From the NCBI RefSeq assembly GCF_026341775.1, contig NZ_JAPEOB010000001.1, forward strand, positions 4,340,001 to 4,404,000: 64,000 nt of DNA, read 5' to 3'. A program made the position numbers and the translations under genes. The notes beneath the pieces were generated by a model. It ran no database searches. It had not been told where the DNA came from and was given only the letters and a program-made list of their open reading frames with translations. The stretch comes from Streptomyces sp. NBC_00654. Its GTDB lineage: Bacteria > Actinomycetota > Actinomycetes > Streptomycetales > Streptomycetaceae. Positions 8,875-17,134 of this stretch are shown in pieces. The stretch's first letter is position 1; the number at the start of each line of letters is the position of its first letter.

Positions 8875-8884
8875 TGAAATTTCA
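8875..8884. promoter_or_regulatory. Palindrome TGAAATTTCA, copy 2
   Basis: This is identical to the palindrome at 6625-6634. On the minus strand it lies directly upstream of TACGCT (8868-8873), a plausible -10 box for the methyltransferase gene. A bound protein there would cover the promoter. Confidence 0.5.
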
Positions 8885-8967
8885 GCGGTGGCACGAGACC
8901 ACGAACGGCTGACCAAGGTGTTCCTCGGACGAGGGGGAGCACGGAGGAGTGGTGAGAGGCGCGTGTT

Positions 8968-9453
8968 TCACACTCCGGTCCGCGGTCGCGGCGGCCTGCA
9001 GGAACAGGGGACCGGGCCCTCGGCACCCGCGGTGTGCAGGGCCACGAGGAACTCTCCGTGGGGCAGTCCCATGAGCTCGGCCGCCCTGGTGGTCTCCATC
9101 CGCAGGTCGGCACGGAGCACGAGCGCGTCGCTCACGCAGCGCCGACGGCAGGAACACGCGCGACCGGTCCCGTCGACGTGGTCCACGCTCTCCGAGAGCA
9201 TCCGCCAGGCGACCGCCGCCGGGTGCGAGCAGCCCAGGGTGGTGGACCAGCGCACCGCGAGTGCGGTGAGCGTGTCCTCGACCGCCTGCTCGGCGGGGCC
9301 GCCCGCACCGAGTCTCGCCGTGGCATAGGCGAGATAGCCCTCCCGGTAGAGGGCACGGAAGGCGTGGAAGGCGATCAGAGCGGTCCTGCCGTCCGTGACG
9401 CGCACCGGCATACGGCCGGTCTGCGCAGAGTGGGGCAACCATGTGGTCGTCAT
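8968..9453 (-). CDS. Degenerate sigma-70-like protein, cysteine-rich
   Basis: This 161-residue protein is not assigned with confidence. The segment FHAFRALYREGYLAYATARL, followed by AEQAVEDTLTALAVRW, resembles sigma region 2. The segment MTTRAAELMGLPHGEFLVAL (with E for the first residues here) near the C-terminus resembles a region 4 helix-turn-helix. Several cysteines occur (CSCRRRC and PCSCRPP), which could bind metal. The ATG at 9453 gives a natural N-terminus; the frame upstream overlaps the next gene. It may be a sigma-like regulator in the same island. Alternatives are a stand-alone DNA-binding protein or a decayed ECF sigma factor. Confidence 0.55.
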   Translation of the reverse strand: MTTTWLPHSAQTGRMPVRVTDGRTALIAFHAFRALYREGYLAYATARLGAGGPAEQAVEDTLTALAVRWSTTLGCSHPAAVAWRMLSESVDHVDGTGRACSCRRRCVSDALVLRADLRMETTRAAELMGLPHGEFLVALHTAGAEGPVPCSCRPPRPRTGV

Positions 9454-9469
9454 GTCATCCGCACCGCCG

Positions 9470-10543
9470 TCAAGTTGTCGGATCAGTGACCAGGCCGGAA
9501 ACACGGGAGTCGTCCGCCATGAGAACGCTGTAGTGAATCGCCTCCCACAGCGGCTTGAAATCGGCCGCCTGACCGCCCAGCGCGGTGACGGTCGCACCGA
9601 GGATCTCCCACTCGGGCACCGCGTCCCCGTTCAGCACCTGGGCGACGAGCCACGCCGGTACCCGCCCGTTGCTGCGCCGGTGGATCTGCTGGGGTGAAGG
9701 ACGCGCGGCGGCCAGATGCAGCCCGCGCAGTGCCGCTTTCAGCGAGGCGATGTACTCGGTGACCGTCTGCCGGGCCGGCTGGGTGATGCCGTGGGCGACC
9801 TCGCACAGCAGACGCAGCTCCCGGGGCTCCTGGCCCACGATGGTGCACAGATGGCACACCAGGTCCCATGACGGCAGCCGCTCTCCCGACAGGACCCGGG
9901 AGATGAAGGAGGGGGACAGCATGGTGAGGTCGGCGATCCTGCGGATGCTGAACCCGCTCTCCCGCTGTGCCTGGGACAGGGCGGCGGCGAGCCGCTGACG
10001 GGCGGTCACCGGGGTCCCCGGCGCCGGTCCGTCAGCAGGAACCGCGGTCTTGCTCGGCTGTATGGAGGCCAGCGTCCGGGGGGCCGGCAGCGGCGCGGCC
10101 CGCTGCGAGAGCGCCCGGTGGTCCAACTGCCGCCGGACACGGTCCGCCTGCCATTTCGACCTGGCCGTCTCCGCCGTCACATTCACCGCCCGGCCGATGT
10201 CGTCCCACCGGGCCCCCCGTGCCCGGCCGGCGAGTACCTCCGCGGCGAGGAAGCAGTCGATCTCGTTCTGCACAGCCCGCGCGCGCTGTACGAGTTCGGC
10301 CAGGTCCTCGCCCGCGTACGTGGCCTCCAGCAACGCGCCGGCCAGCCTGTGCAGTTCCGCGGCGATCTCCTGCCCGAGCGACCGCCGGCCCTCGCCCGCG
10401 GACGGGCGTTCACGTTCCCTGCGGCGCTGGGCCTGGCGCCGGTGGCCGGCGTCGCAGTAGACGCGCCGGCGCCCGGGACCCTTCGGTTCGGGCAGTTCGG
10501 CGCCGCAGAAGCCACAGGTCCGCTTCGCGTCGTCTCGCGGCAT
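9470..10543 (-). CDS. Zinc-ribbon plus helix-turn-helix regulator
   Basis: This is a 357-residue protein. The N-terminus has CGFCGAELP and YCDAGHRRQAQRRR, a CxxC...CxxxH arrangement that looks like a small zinc-binding element. A WDDIGRAVNVTAETARSKW segment near residue 113 is a HTH-like helix pair. An XRE-type domain lies at about 185-255 (LAAALSQAQRESGFSIRRIA, LSPSFISRVLSGERLPS). The C-terminal third has a repeat of a similar architecture (IHRRSNGRVPAWLVAQVL). It therefore seems to be a multi-domain DNA-binding regulator, next to the sigma-like gene and on the same strand. Targets are unknown. Confidence 0.75.
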   Translation of the reverse strand: MPRDDAKRTCGFCGAELPEPKGPGRRRVYCDAGHRRQAQRRRERERPSAGEGRRSLGQEIAAELHRLAGALLEATYAGEDLAELVQRARAVQNEIDCFLAAEVLAGRARGARWDDIGRAVNVTAETARSKWQADRVRRQLDHRALSQRAAPLPAPRTLASIQPSKTAVPADGPAPGTPVTARQRLAAALSQAQRESGFSIRRIADLTMLSPSFISRVLSGERLPSWDLVCHLCTIVGQEPRELRLLCEVAHGITQPARQTVTEYIASLKAALRGLHLAAARPSPQQIHRRSNGRVPAWLVAQVLNGDAVPEWEILGATVTALGGQAADFKPLWEAIHYSVLMADDSRVSGLVTDPTT

Positions 10544-11315
10544 GTCGTTCCTCCTCGCACCGCCCGGCCGTCCCGCACCGATGCGGGGGAGACGGCTGTG
10601 CGGAGCCGATTACTCCACTTCGGGCGGGGGTGCGTTCCGGTGCGCGAAACGGGTGTCACGCACCCCTGATGGCCAGGCGGACGCCCTGTGGTTCACGGAG
10701 CATCCGGTCCATTCGGGCCCGCGGCCGGGAGCAGCGCGGGACGCGGGACGCCCACGCGGGTACTCCCGAAATACCCGGCCCGCACAGCCCCGCCCACGCG
10801 CCGTCCGCGGGACTGGTGGAAGGACCGCACGGAGCGCATACGTCACCGGGATGAAGCGTGACAGTGCAGGCACGCGGCCGTGCGAAACCAGCCCTCGTGC
10901 CGCTACCGTCATCAGTACTCCGAGACGTTGCGGCGCTTCGGAGCGCATATCGAGAAGGCATGGGCTTCCCCCAGGGAATCTTGTGACGGTCGGAATGCTG
11001 AAGAAAAGGGGGGGCGTGGTTCCCAGGTTCACAGGCTCGGCCCAGGCCCCCCTCTCAGACGGGACACTAGCCGGGACGGCCTCTCCTTGGCCACGTACTC
11101 ATGCCGTAATCCGATATGTGTACCCGGAACGGGACACGAAAAGCCGACGAGGTCGGAATTCCGAACACGTGGCCGACTCGTCGGGTGTGAGGAGCGACCA
11201 AAACACGAAAGCGTTGATCGCTTTCTTTCCTTTTCTTATTGAAATCGCGCTGATCTTGACAGCGGGTCAGACAGTGACCACCCTCTGGAATTTCGCCCCA
11301 CCGATACCGGTCCGC
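10544..11315. other. Intergenic region, no convincing gene
   Basis: About 770 bases between the zinc-ribbon regulator and the SUKH-like gene. Reading frames here lack family similarity and normal composition. From about 11195 to 11260 the DNA becomes AT-rich, with T-tracts and a TTGACA at 11254-11259. No gene follows on the plus strand, so the purpose of that stretch is unclear. Confidence 0.5.
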
Positions 11316-11912
11316 TCACCCTTCCCAGTTCGACCAGGTCAGGTAGTCCGCCCAGAATGCTGTGGTGACGGCAACGACCCGCTGCCCGTTCTCGGTGCTG
11401 TCCCGCGGGCCGCCGAACTCCTTGCCCACGTAGTCGATGAGGTCGTATCCGTAGGGGATGATGTCGGCGCCCCGGATCGACAGCACCGGGTGAGCGATTG
11501 CTCCCGGGCCGGCCGGCAGATAGCGATGGGAGTGGACGGGGATCAGCTGCGGCACTGACGCCAGGTGCACCCTCGCGCCGGATACCGCGTCCGTCCGCCG
11601 GGCGGGACGCGTGCCCCAGGCCGGATGCCAGAAGGCCGCCTCCGCCACGGCGAACAGCACGCCCTCGACCGGCTTGTCGAGCCAGGAACGGAGCTGGACG
11701 GCCTTGCCGTAGCGCCAGTCGGGCCACCCCGGTCCGGTGGGCAGCCCCACCGAGAGGAAGGCGCGGTGGTCCTCGGCGAACGCGAACCCGAACCGCGCTT
11801 CGATACCGGTCAGTTCCTGCTCCGTCAGACCCGGAAGGATGTGGGTCCGTCCGAGCCTGGCCAGCAGACGTGCCGCCCTGGCGCCGAGCTTCACCCCGAA
11901 CGAGTCAACCAT
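11316..11912 (-). CDS. SMI1/KNR4 (SUKH)-like protein
   Basis: This 198-residue protein contains LTEQELTGIEARFGFAFAED followed by HRAFLSVGLP at residues 29-58, the start pattern of the SMI1/KNR4 (SUKH) fold. Further on are aromatic-rich segments (WPDWRYG, FWHPAWG, FWADYLTWSNWEG). SUKH proteins often serve as immunity proteins against secreted toxins, but many stand alone. No toxin gene is visible beside it. The ATG at 11912 is followed by a natural MVDSFGVKLGARAARLL N-terminus. The role as an immunity protein is only one possibility. Confidence 0.7.
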   Translation of the reverse strand: MVDSFGVKLGARAARLLARLGRTHILPGLTEQELTGIEARFGFAFAEDHRAFLSVGLPTGPGWPDWRYGKAVQLRSWLDKPVEGVLFAVAEAAFWHPAWGTRPARRTDAVSGARVHLASVPQLIPVHSHRYLPAGPGAIAHPVLSIRGADIIPYGYDLIDYVGKEFGGPRDSTENGQRVVAVTTAFWADYLTWSNWEG

Positions 11913-11975
11913 TTTTGCAGGCTACAGCCCGATGACCTGACACCGAGGAACAAGGTTTTGCGAGCGGCACGTGGG

Positions 11976-12116
11976 TCAGCGATCGATGGTCCATGCCGTG
12001 TCCGGGGGCGGGGTGCTGTGGGAGATGACGTGGCGGACGATCCGGAACGCGTCGTCGAGGGGCACGGTGTCCTCGTCGGGGTACTCGTCGTTCTGTGCGT
12101 TCTCCAGCTCGATCAT
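11976..12116 (-). CDS. Small acidic peptide (46 residues) downstream of TPR gene
   Basis: A 47-codon frame starts at the ATG at 12116, with GAAAGGG 8 bases upstream. The peptide is acidic in its first half (NDEYPDEDTVPLDD), then has FRIVRHVISHS and ends PPPDTAWTIDR. No signal peptide or membrane segment is visible. It follows the TPR gene by 62 bases on the same strand. I do not recognise the family. It could be a regulatory partner or ligand of the TPR protein or a short peptide precursor; neither is shown. Confidence 0.5.
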   Translation of the reverse strand: MIELENAQNDEYPDEDTVPLDDAFRIVRHVISHSTPPPDTAWTIDR

Positions 12117-12178
12117 GGGCGGGACCCTTTCACGCGGGCCGGACAGTGGCATGTGCCGCCGGGGCATCCCCCACGTTC

Positions 12179-13456
12179 TCAGCGGGGGCGGGTCTGGGTG
12201 GCCGGTGTACGTGGGGCCAGGAGGAGGTTTTCGTAGGTGTGGTGGTGGCGGGTGGTGGTGCGGTGGTGGAGCAGGGCGGCCGCGCGGGTGTGCTGGCCGG
12301 CGTCGATGAGGGCGCGGGCGAGGGTGTCCTGGATGATCTCGCGCTCGACCCGCACTCCGCCGATCCGTTCGGCTTTCTCGCCCAGGCCGGCCAGCAGGTC
12401 CACCGCGGCGCGGGGGCGGCCCGCGGTGACTTCGGCCAGGGCCCGCACCACGGGTGCCAGAACCTCCCGGAAGTCGGGGCGTTCGTCGGCGGCGGCCCTG
12501 CGGGCCAGGATGTTCAGGTCGTCGGCCGCGGACTCCACGGCCAGGGCCAGGGCGAGGTTGAAGGTATGGAAGACCTCCGCCATCCCGCCCGGTGCGGAGA
12601 GCAGTTCCCGGACGTGATCCGGATCGCTGAGGCCGGCCGGTGACTGCCCTGCCAGGAGCAGGCGCCAGTTCGTCGCGGCCCTCATACCGACATCCGTACG
12701 CGCCAGTGCCGCATCCGCCCGCCGACGCGCGTCCTCGAAGTCGCCGCAGGCGATGGACTGCAGTGCGGCATGCCAGTTCAGGTGCCGTGACTGCATCGCC
12801 CGCGGGTCCGCCAGGAGCCACTGGTCCAGGAAAACGGCACAGGCACGGCCGGCCCCGAGTTCGTGTTCGGCGTGCGCGAGGGCGTGAGCGGCCACCCCCG
12901 AGCGCGGGTACAGACCCAGCGCACGCCCGGCCAGTCCATGCGCCTCCCGTACACGTCCCTGCTCCGCCCTGGCCGAGGCCAGCCAGCTCATCCACGGCCA
13001 GCTCTCCGGGCCCGCCACCGTCGCCTGCTCCTCCATCAGGGCATCGCCGCGCACCCGGTAGGCGGCATCCCCACAGGCGAAGAACGCGCCCATCATCAGA
13101 CCGGCCAGCACATCGGCAGGCCACCGCCCGAAATGCCCCGCCAGATGGTCGGCCGTCAGCCGGTACTGCCGGTGCGTATGAAGGAACACCCCGTACACCA
13201 GACTGGCCTCCCGCTCACCGACGGCCAGCGCGTCCCGGTGCGCGATCACGAGCTGTTCCTTCAGTACGGTGTCGTCCCAGCGGTCACCGGCCACCAGCGA
13301 CAGCAGCGCCCGCGCCACACCACAGCCCGGATCCGAACCCACCCACCGGCGCAGCAGAGGCAGCGTCCGCCCGCTCAGGGACAGCAACGCCTCCACCGCC
13401 CGCTCCTCCACCGGCACATCCGGCACTGCCACGCCCACCACCGTCGGCCCGGTCAC
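12179..13456 (-). CDS. TTC38-like tetratricopeptide-repeat protein
   Basis: This 425-residue protein is built of helical repeats. The segment VAAHALAHAEHELGAGRACA, then FLDQWLLADPRAMQSRHLNW and HAALQSIACGDFEDARR resemble the His-rich core of the TTC38 family (HAxAHxxExxG ... HxxWHxAL). It starts at GTG 13456, only 19 bases after the stop of the chaplin-like gene, so the two are probably co-transcribed. There is no HTH or signal peptide. Family members have no settled biochemical role. The short acidic peptide gene lies directly downstream. Confidence 0.7.
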   Translation of the reverse strand: MTGPTVVGVAVPDVPVEERAVEALLSLSGRTLPLLRRWVGSDPGCGVARALLSLVAGDRWDDTVLKEQLVIAHRDALAVGEREASLVYGVFLHTHRQYRLTADHLAGHFGRWPADVLAGLMMGAFFACGDAAYRVRGDALMEEQATVAGPESWPWMSWLASARAEQGRVREAHGLAGRALGLYPRSGVAAHALAHAEHELGAGRACAVFLDQWLLADPRAMQSRHLNWHAALQSIACGDFEDARRRADAALARTDVGMRAATNWRLLLAGQSPAGLSDPDHVRELLSAPGGMAEVFHTFNLALALAVESAADDLNILARRAAADERPDFREVLAPVVRALAEVTAGRPRAAVDLLAGLGEKAERIGGVRVEREIIQDTLARALIDAGQHTRAAALLHHRTTTRHHHTYENLLLAPRTPATQTRPR

Positions 13457-13475
13457 GTCCCGCCCACCGGCCCGT

Positions 13476-13787
13476 TCACTCGCTGGGGCGGAACAGGGCC
13501 GTGCAGACGATGCCGCTGTTGCCGCAGTGGTTGCGCGGCAGACTCAACGGCAGACCGGCCCGATTCCCGCTGCCCACACCGCTCCCGGCGACCGTGGCGC
13601 CCTCGGCCCGAGCACCGCCCTGGCTGACACACGTGTTGCCGAACACCGCGTTCCCGATCCCGAGCACATTCGCGTGAGCGGCACCGGCCGGAAGCAACGC
13701 CGCCCCCGCCACCGCACCCAGCACCGCCGCCCGCACACCCACACGCCCCGCGCCACCACCCGTACCCCACGTCTCCGTACCCATCAC
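13476..13787 (-). CDS. Secreted chaplin-like protein with swapped motif order
   Basis: This 103-residue protein has a signal peptide ending near AGAAHA (residue 39). The mature part begins NVLGIGNAVFGNTCVS, which resembles the C-terminal end of a chaplin domain. It then has GATVAGSGVGSGN and LPLSLPRNHCGNSGI, which resemble the first half of a chaplin domain. The order of the two halves is reversed relative to ordinary chaplins. Cysteines are C53, C88 and C95. It probably is a small cell-surface protein. It could be an assembled surface layer component; that is inferred. The start ATG at 13787 has a second in-frame ATG at 13784. Confidence 0.7.
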   Translation of the reverse strand: MMGTETWGTGGGAGRVGVRAAVLGAVAGAALLPAGAAHANVLGIGNAVFGNTCVSQGGARAEGATVAGSGVGSGNRAGLPLSLPRNHCGNSGIVCTALFRPSE

Positions 13788-14149
13788 GCCACTCCTCCAC
13801 CCGGGACCGCCCCGGTGCCCGCAAGATCCGACCCGGCCCGGACGGACCCGGACCGCATCCCGTCAACGAGACACACCCAATTCCGACACGCGGACATCGG
13901 GAGACCACCCCCGGGCAGGCCCGGCTCGGTGGGAGGCCCGCGCGCGTGGGGTGCCATCCAGCGTTCCGTCCCCGTGCCGGCCGACGGGTGTGTGAACCCG
14001 CGTAACCTCATCGCGTGGCGGGGTGTCGGGCGCTTCACGACCCTTCGGCGTAATCTGCGGAAGTGCCGGAGAGGAACGATGTGTTGACGGTTGGCGCCCC
14101 TTCGTCAGGCCGTTCGGTGACCACCACCACGCACGGGAGGACCCACGTC
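13788..14149. other. Divergent intergenic region
   Basis: About 360 bases separate the chaplin-like gene (minus) from the hydrolase gene (plus). It must hold the promoters of both, but no clear -35/-10 pair or operator stands out. No credible gene is seen in it. Confidence 0.4.
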
Positions 14150-14905
14150 ATGAGCATTCCGCACCGTCTGATCGGTTCCGGCGACCACAAGGTCCTGGTG
14201 CTTCACGACTGGTTCGGCACGAGCGCCGGGTGGGGGTCCTTCCTGGACTACCTGGACGGCGACACCTTCAGCTACGCCTTCCTGGACTACCGCGGCTACG
14301 GTGACCGCAAGGACGTCACCGGCGAGTACACACTCGCCGAGATCGCGGGCGACGCCCTCGCCCTGGCCGACGAGCTCGGCTGGGAGCGTTTCTCCCTCCT
14401 CGGCCATTCCATGGGCGGCAAGGCCGTGCAACAAGTGCTGGCACAGGCTCCGCGACGCGTGCGCAAGCTGGTCGGTCTGGCCCCGGTCCCCGCCGGGCCC
14501 TACCCGCTGGACGCCGACGGCGAGGCGCTCTTCTACGGCGCCGCGCAGGACCGCGACCGGCGGCTGGCCATCGTGGACCTGGTCACCGGGCAACGGGCGA
14601 GCCGAGTGTGGGTCGACCTGATGGTCGACCGCTCCCTGGAGCTCTCGACCCGCGAGGCGTTCGGCGGCTACGTCCAGGACTGGGTCACCGCCGATCTGAC
14701 GCACCGGATCGTCGGCAATCCCGTTCCGGTCAAGGTCATCGTCGGTGAGCACGATCTGGCCCTCACGGCCGACGTCATGCGCGGTACATGGCTCAGCCTC
14801 TACCCGAACGCGGAGCTGGAGGAGATCGCCAACAGCGGCCACTACCCGATGCACGAGACACCGGTGGTGCTGGCGACGGCGATCGAGACGTTCCTGCGCG
14901 ACTGA
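14150..14905 (+). CDS. Alpha/beta hydrolase
   Basis: This 251-residue protein has the alpha/beta hydrolase fold. The oxyanion strand is VLVLHDWFGTSAGW, the nucleophile elbow LLGHSMGGKA (GHSMG, Ser near residue 86), the acid KVIVGEHDLAL, and the base histidine SGHYPMHE near the end. It has no signal peptide, so it is cytoplasmic. The ATG at 14150 follows GGGAGGA. Such enzymes cleave esters, lactones or C-C bonds; the substrate is not evident. It is transcribed alone and ends in a strong hairpin. Confidence 0.85.
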   Translation: MSIPHRLIGSGDHKVLVLHDWFGTSAGWGSFLDYLDGDTFSYAFLDYRGYGDRKDVTGEYTLAEIAGDALALADELGWERFSLLGHSMGGKAVQQVLAQAPRRVRKLVGLAPVPAGPYPLDADGEALFYGAAQDRDRRLAIVDLVTGQRASRVWVDLMVDRSLELSTREAFGGYVQDWVTADLTHRIVGNPVPVKVIVGEHDLALTADVMRGTWLSLYPNAELEEIANSGHYPMHETPVVLATAIETFLRD

Positions 14906-14917
14906 TCCGGCCGGACG

Positions 14918-14944
14918 GCGACGCCCCACCTGATGGGGCGTCGC
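14918..14944 (+). terminator. Hairpin terminator after the hydrolase
   Basis: A perfect 11-bp stem (GCGACGCCCCA at 14918-14928, matching 14934-14944) with a 5-base loop starts 12 bases after the stop codon. Confidence 0.75.
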
Positions 14945-15399
14945 GGTCGGTGAGCGTGGAGGAGACGACGTACGCGGGGGAGGAGTTCATCCAGTCGGCC
15001 GTGGGCACCTGCTCGTTGGTGGCATGGGGAAGAAGGGGCTCCACTCCTGATAGGTGTTTGCGGCCCGGCAGAGCCATGTCCGCGTTCTCGGAAAGCCGTC
15101 GCAGGGCCGCCCCGGACTCAGCCCTGTTGTACGGCATGTTCCACGTTTCGGGGGCCTCCACCACACCGTCCAGAGGCGAGAACAGACCGGCGATGATCTT
15201 CCGCGTGAGGTGCTCCTGCACGGTTGGTCCAGTTGCTGTCATGGAGAGAACTTTCACGGGCCCGGCTTCGTCGGGCAGCCAGCGCGGGAGCGCGTATCGG
15301 TGGGATGACCGATGTGCGGGCGGTGGGGGCGCGGCCATAGTCCTGGGGAGATCGTTCGTGGGCGGCTGTGATGCGCCCAGTTCTTGAAAGGACCCTTCT
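14945..15399. other. Intergenic region with one doubtful minus-strand frame
   Basis: About 455 bases before the amidohydrolase. A minus-strand frame from an ATG at 15242 reads MTATGPTVQEHLTRKIIAGL and continues to 14793, overlapping the hydrolase 3' end by 113 bases. It has weak RBS support and no family match that I recognise, so I do not call it a gene. The rest must carry the amidohydrolase promoter. Confidence 0.35.
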
Positions 15400-17103
15400 G
15401 TGGACACGTATGCGGATCTGGTGTTTCTCGGCGGTCGGGTGGTCACGGTCGATGCGGAGTTCTCCGTCGCCTCGGCCCTGGCGGTGACCGGTGGGGTCAT
15501 CAGCGCCGTCGGCGGCCGGGAGGACGTCGCGCCGCTCATCGGACCCGGCACCCGTGTCGTCGAGCTGCGGGGCGCGACACTGCTTCCCGGAATCAACGAT
15601 TCCCATCTGCACGGATGCGCCTTCGGCATGGCGACGCCGCCGCTCTCCCTCGAGCTCGGCCATCCCGCCGTGTCCTCCCTCGCGGGCGTGGCCGAGGTGG
15701 TACGGGAGGCCGTGGGACGGCTTCCGGAGGGACAGTGGATCACCGGGCACGGCTGGGACACCGGCTTCCTCGACGAGTGCGTCTCCGACCCCTCGCGGCA
15801 GCCGTCGCGGCACGACCTGGACGCCGTGAGCCCGGACCATCCGGTCGTTCTGTACTCCTTCTCCGGGCACGCCACCTGGGTCAACTCCAAGGCACTGGAG
15901 CTCATCGGGATCGACCGGCACACCGTCGCGCCGCCCGGCGGAGCCATAGTCGTGGACGGAACGGGGGAGCCGACCGGGCTGCTCCACGAGGGGGCCCAGG
16001 CCCTCATCCAGAACGCGCTGCCGCCGCTCAGCCGACAGGAACGGACCGACGCGATCAGGTCGGCACTCGCCACGTTCGCCACGCTCGGCGTGACCAGCTA
16101 CACCGAGCCCGGACTCGGCCCCGGCGGCGACGGCATCATGCGGGGCGCGCTCGGCGCCGAAACCCTCGACGTCTACCGCCGACTGCTTGCCGACGGCGAA
16201 CTGACCGCCCGCCTCGGCGTCCTGCTCCTGCCCACCGGAATGGCCGGCACCGCCGAGGAGTTCGCCCGCACCCTCACCGCCCTCGGCAAGCCCGACGAGA
16301 CCGATCCCCGCCGCCTCGCGATCCTCGGGGTCAAGATCTTCGCGGACGGCATCGTCCCCAACAAGACGTCCTGGATGCATGAGCCGTACGTCGGCGGCGG
16401 CTGCGGCTCCCTGTGTGTCGGCGGTGAGACCGACAGCGAGCGGACCGCCGGGATCGACGCCATGATCCGGCACGCCCACACCGCCGGGCACCAGCTGGGC
16501 GTCCACGTCACCGGCGACCGGGCCTGCGACGCCGTCGCGGACGCGTTCGCCGCGGCCATGGCCGAGCATCCGCGGCCCGATGCCCGCCACTACGTCATCC
16601 ACGGCGACTTCCTCACCGCGCACAGCATGAAGGTGCTGGCCGCGCACGACTTCGGCGTCAACATGAACCCCACCATCAAGTGGACCGTCGCCGACATGGA
16701 AGAGGAGTTCGTCGGCGCCGAGCGGGCCGCCTACGCATGGCCCTACCGCGATGCCATCGACGCCGGAGTACGGGTCGCGAGCGGGTCCGACGCCCCCGTC
16801 ACCTACCCGGACTGGCGCCAGGGCATCGCCACCATGGTGCTGCGCGAGTCGAAGGCCGCCGGCCGGGTCAGCGGGCCCGAGCAGCGCATCGGCCTGGCCG
16901 AGGCCATCCGTACGTACACGATCGACGCGGCCTGGCAGGACTTCGCCGACGACTGGAAGGGTTCCCTGGAACCGGGCAAGGTCGCCGACCTGTGTGTGCT
17001 CGACGGGGATCTGCTCACCGCCGACCCGCACGACATCCCGGAGATGCCCGTCGTCCTCACCGTCATGGACGGGCGGATCGTGCACGAAACCCTTCGAGAT
17101 TGA
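15400..17103 (+). CDS. Amidohydrolase family protein (YtcJ-like)
   Basis: This 567-residue protein starts at GTG 15400 with GAAAGGA 7 bases upstream. It has the metal-dependent hydrolase pattern of YtcJ-type enzymes: NDSHLHGCAFG (HxH) near residue 67, a VKIFADGIVPNKTS segment, HVTGDRACDAVADAF with a metal-site histidine, and the catalytic SGSDAPVTYPD near residue 465. The C-terminal part has PGKVADLCVLDGDLLT, typical of the small beta domain. It hydrolyses an amide or related C-N bond. A LuxR regulator gene lies 31 bases downstream and may control it. Confidence 0.85.
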   Translation: MDTYADLVFLGGRVVTVDAEFSVASALAVTGGVISAVGGREDVAPLIGPGTRVVELRGATLLPGINDSHLHGCAFGMATPPLSLELGHPAVSSLAGVAEVVREAVGRLPEGQWITGHGWDTGFLDECVSDPSRQPSRHDLDAVSPDHPVVLYSFSGHATWVNSKALELIGIDRHTVAPPGGAIVVDGTGEPTGLLHEGAQALIQNALPPLSRQERTDAIRSALATFATLGVTSYTEPGLGPGGDGIMRGALGAETLDVYRRLLADGELTARLGVLLLPTGMAGTAEEFARTLTALGKPDETDPRRLAILGVKIFADGIVPNKTSWMHEPYVGGGCGSLCVGGETDSERTAGIDAMIRHAHTAGHQLGVHVTGDRACDAVADAFAAAMAEHPRPDARHYVIHGDFLTAHSMKVLAAHDFGVNMNPTIKWTVADMEEEFVGAERAAYAWPYRDAIDAGVRVASGSDAPVTYPDWRQGIATMVLRESKAAGRVSGPEQRIGLAEAIRTYTIDAAWQDFADDWKGSLEPGKVADLCVLDGDLLTADPHDIPEMPVVLTVMDGRIVHETLRD

Positions 17104-17134
17104 CGTATTCCGGGCGCATGACCATCCTTGACGG

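Noticed and set aside
14793..15242. Minus-strand frame starting MTATGPTVQEHLTRK
   Set aside because: It overlaps the hydrolase gene 3' end by 113 bases, has a weak RBS and no recognisable family, so it is mentioned only in the intergenic note.
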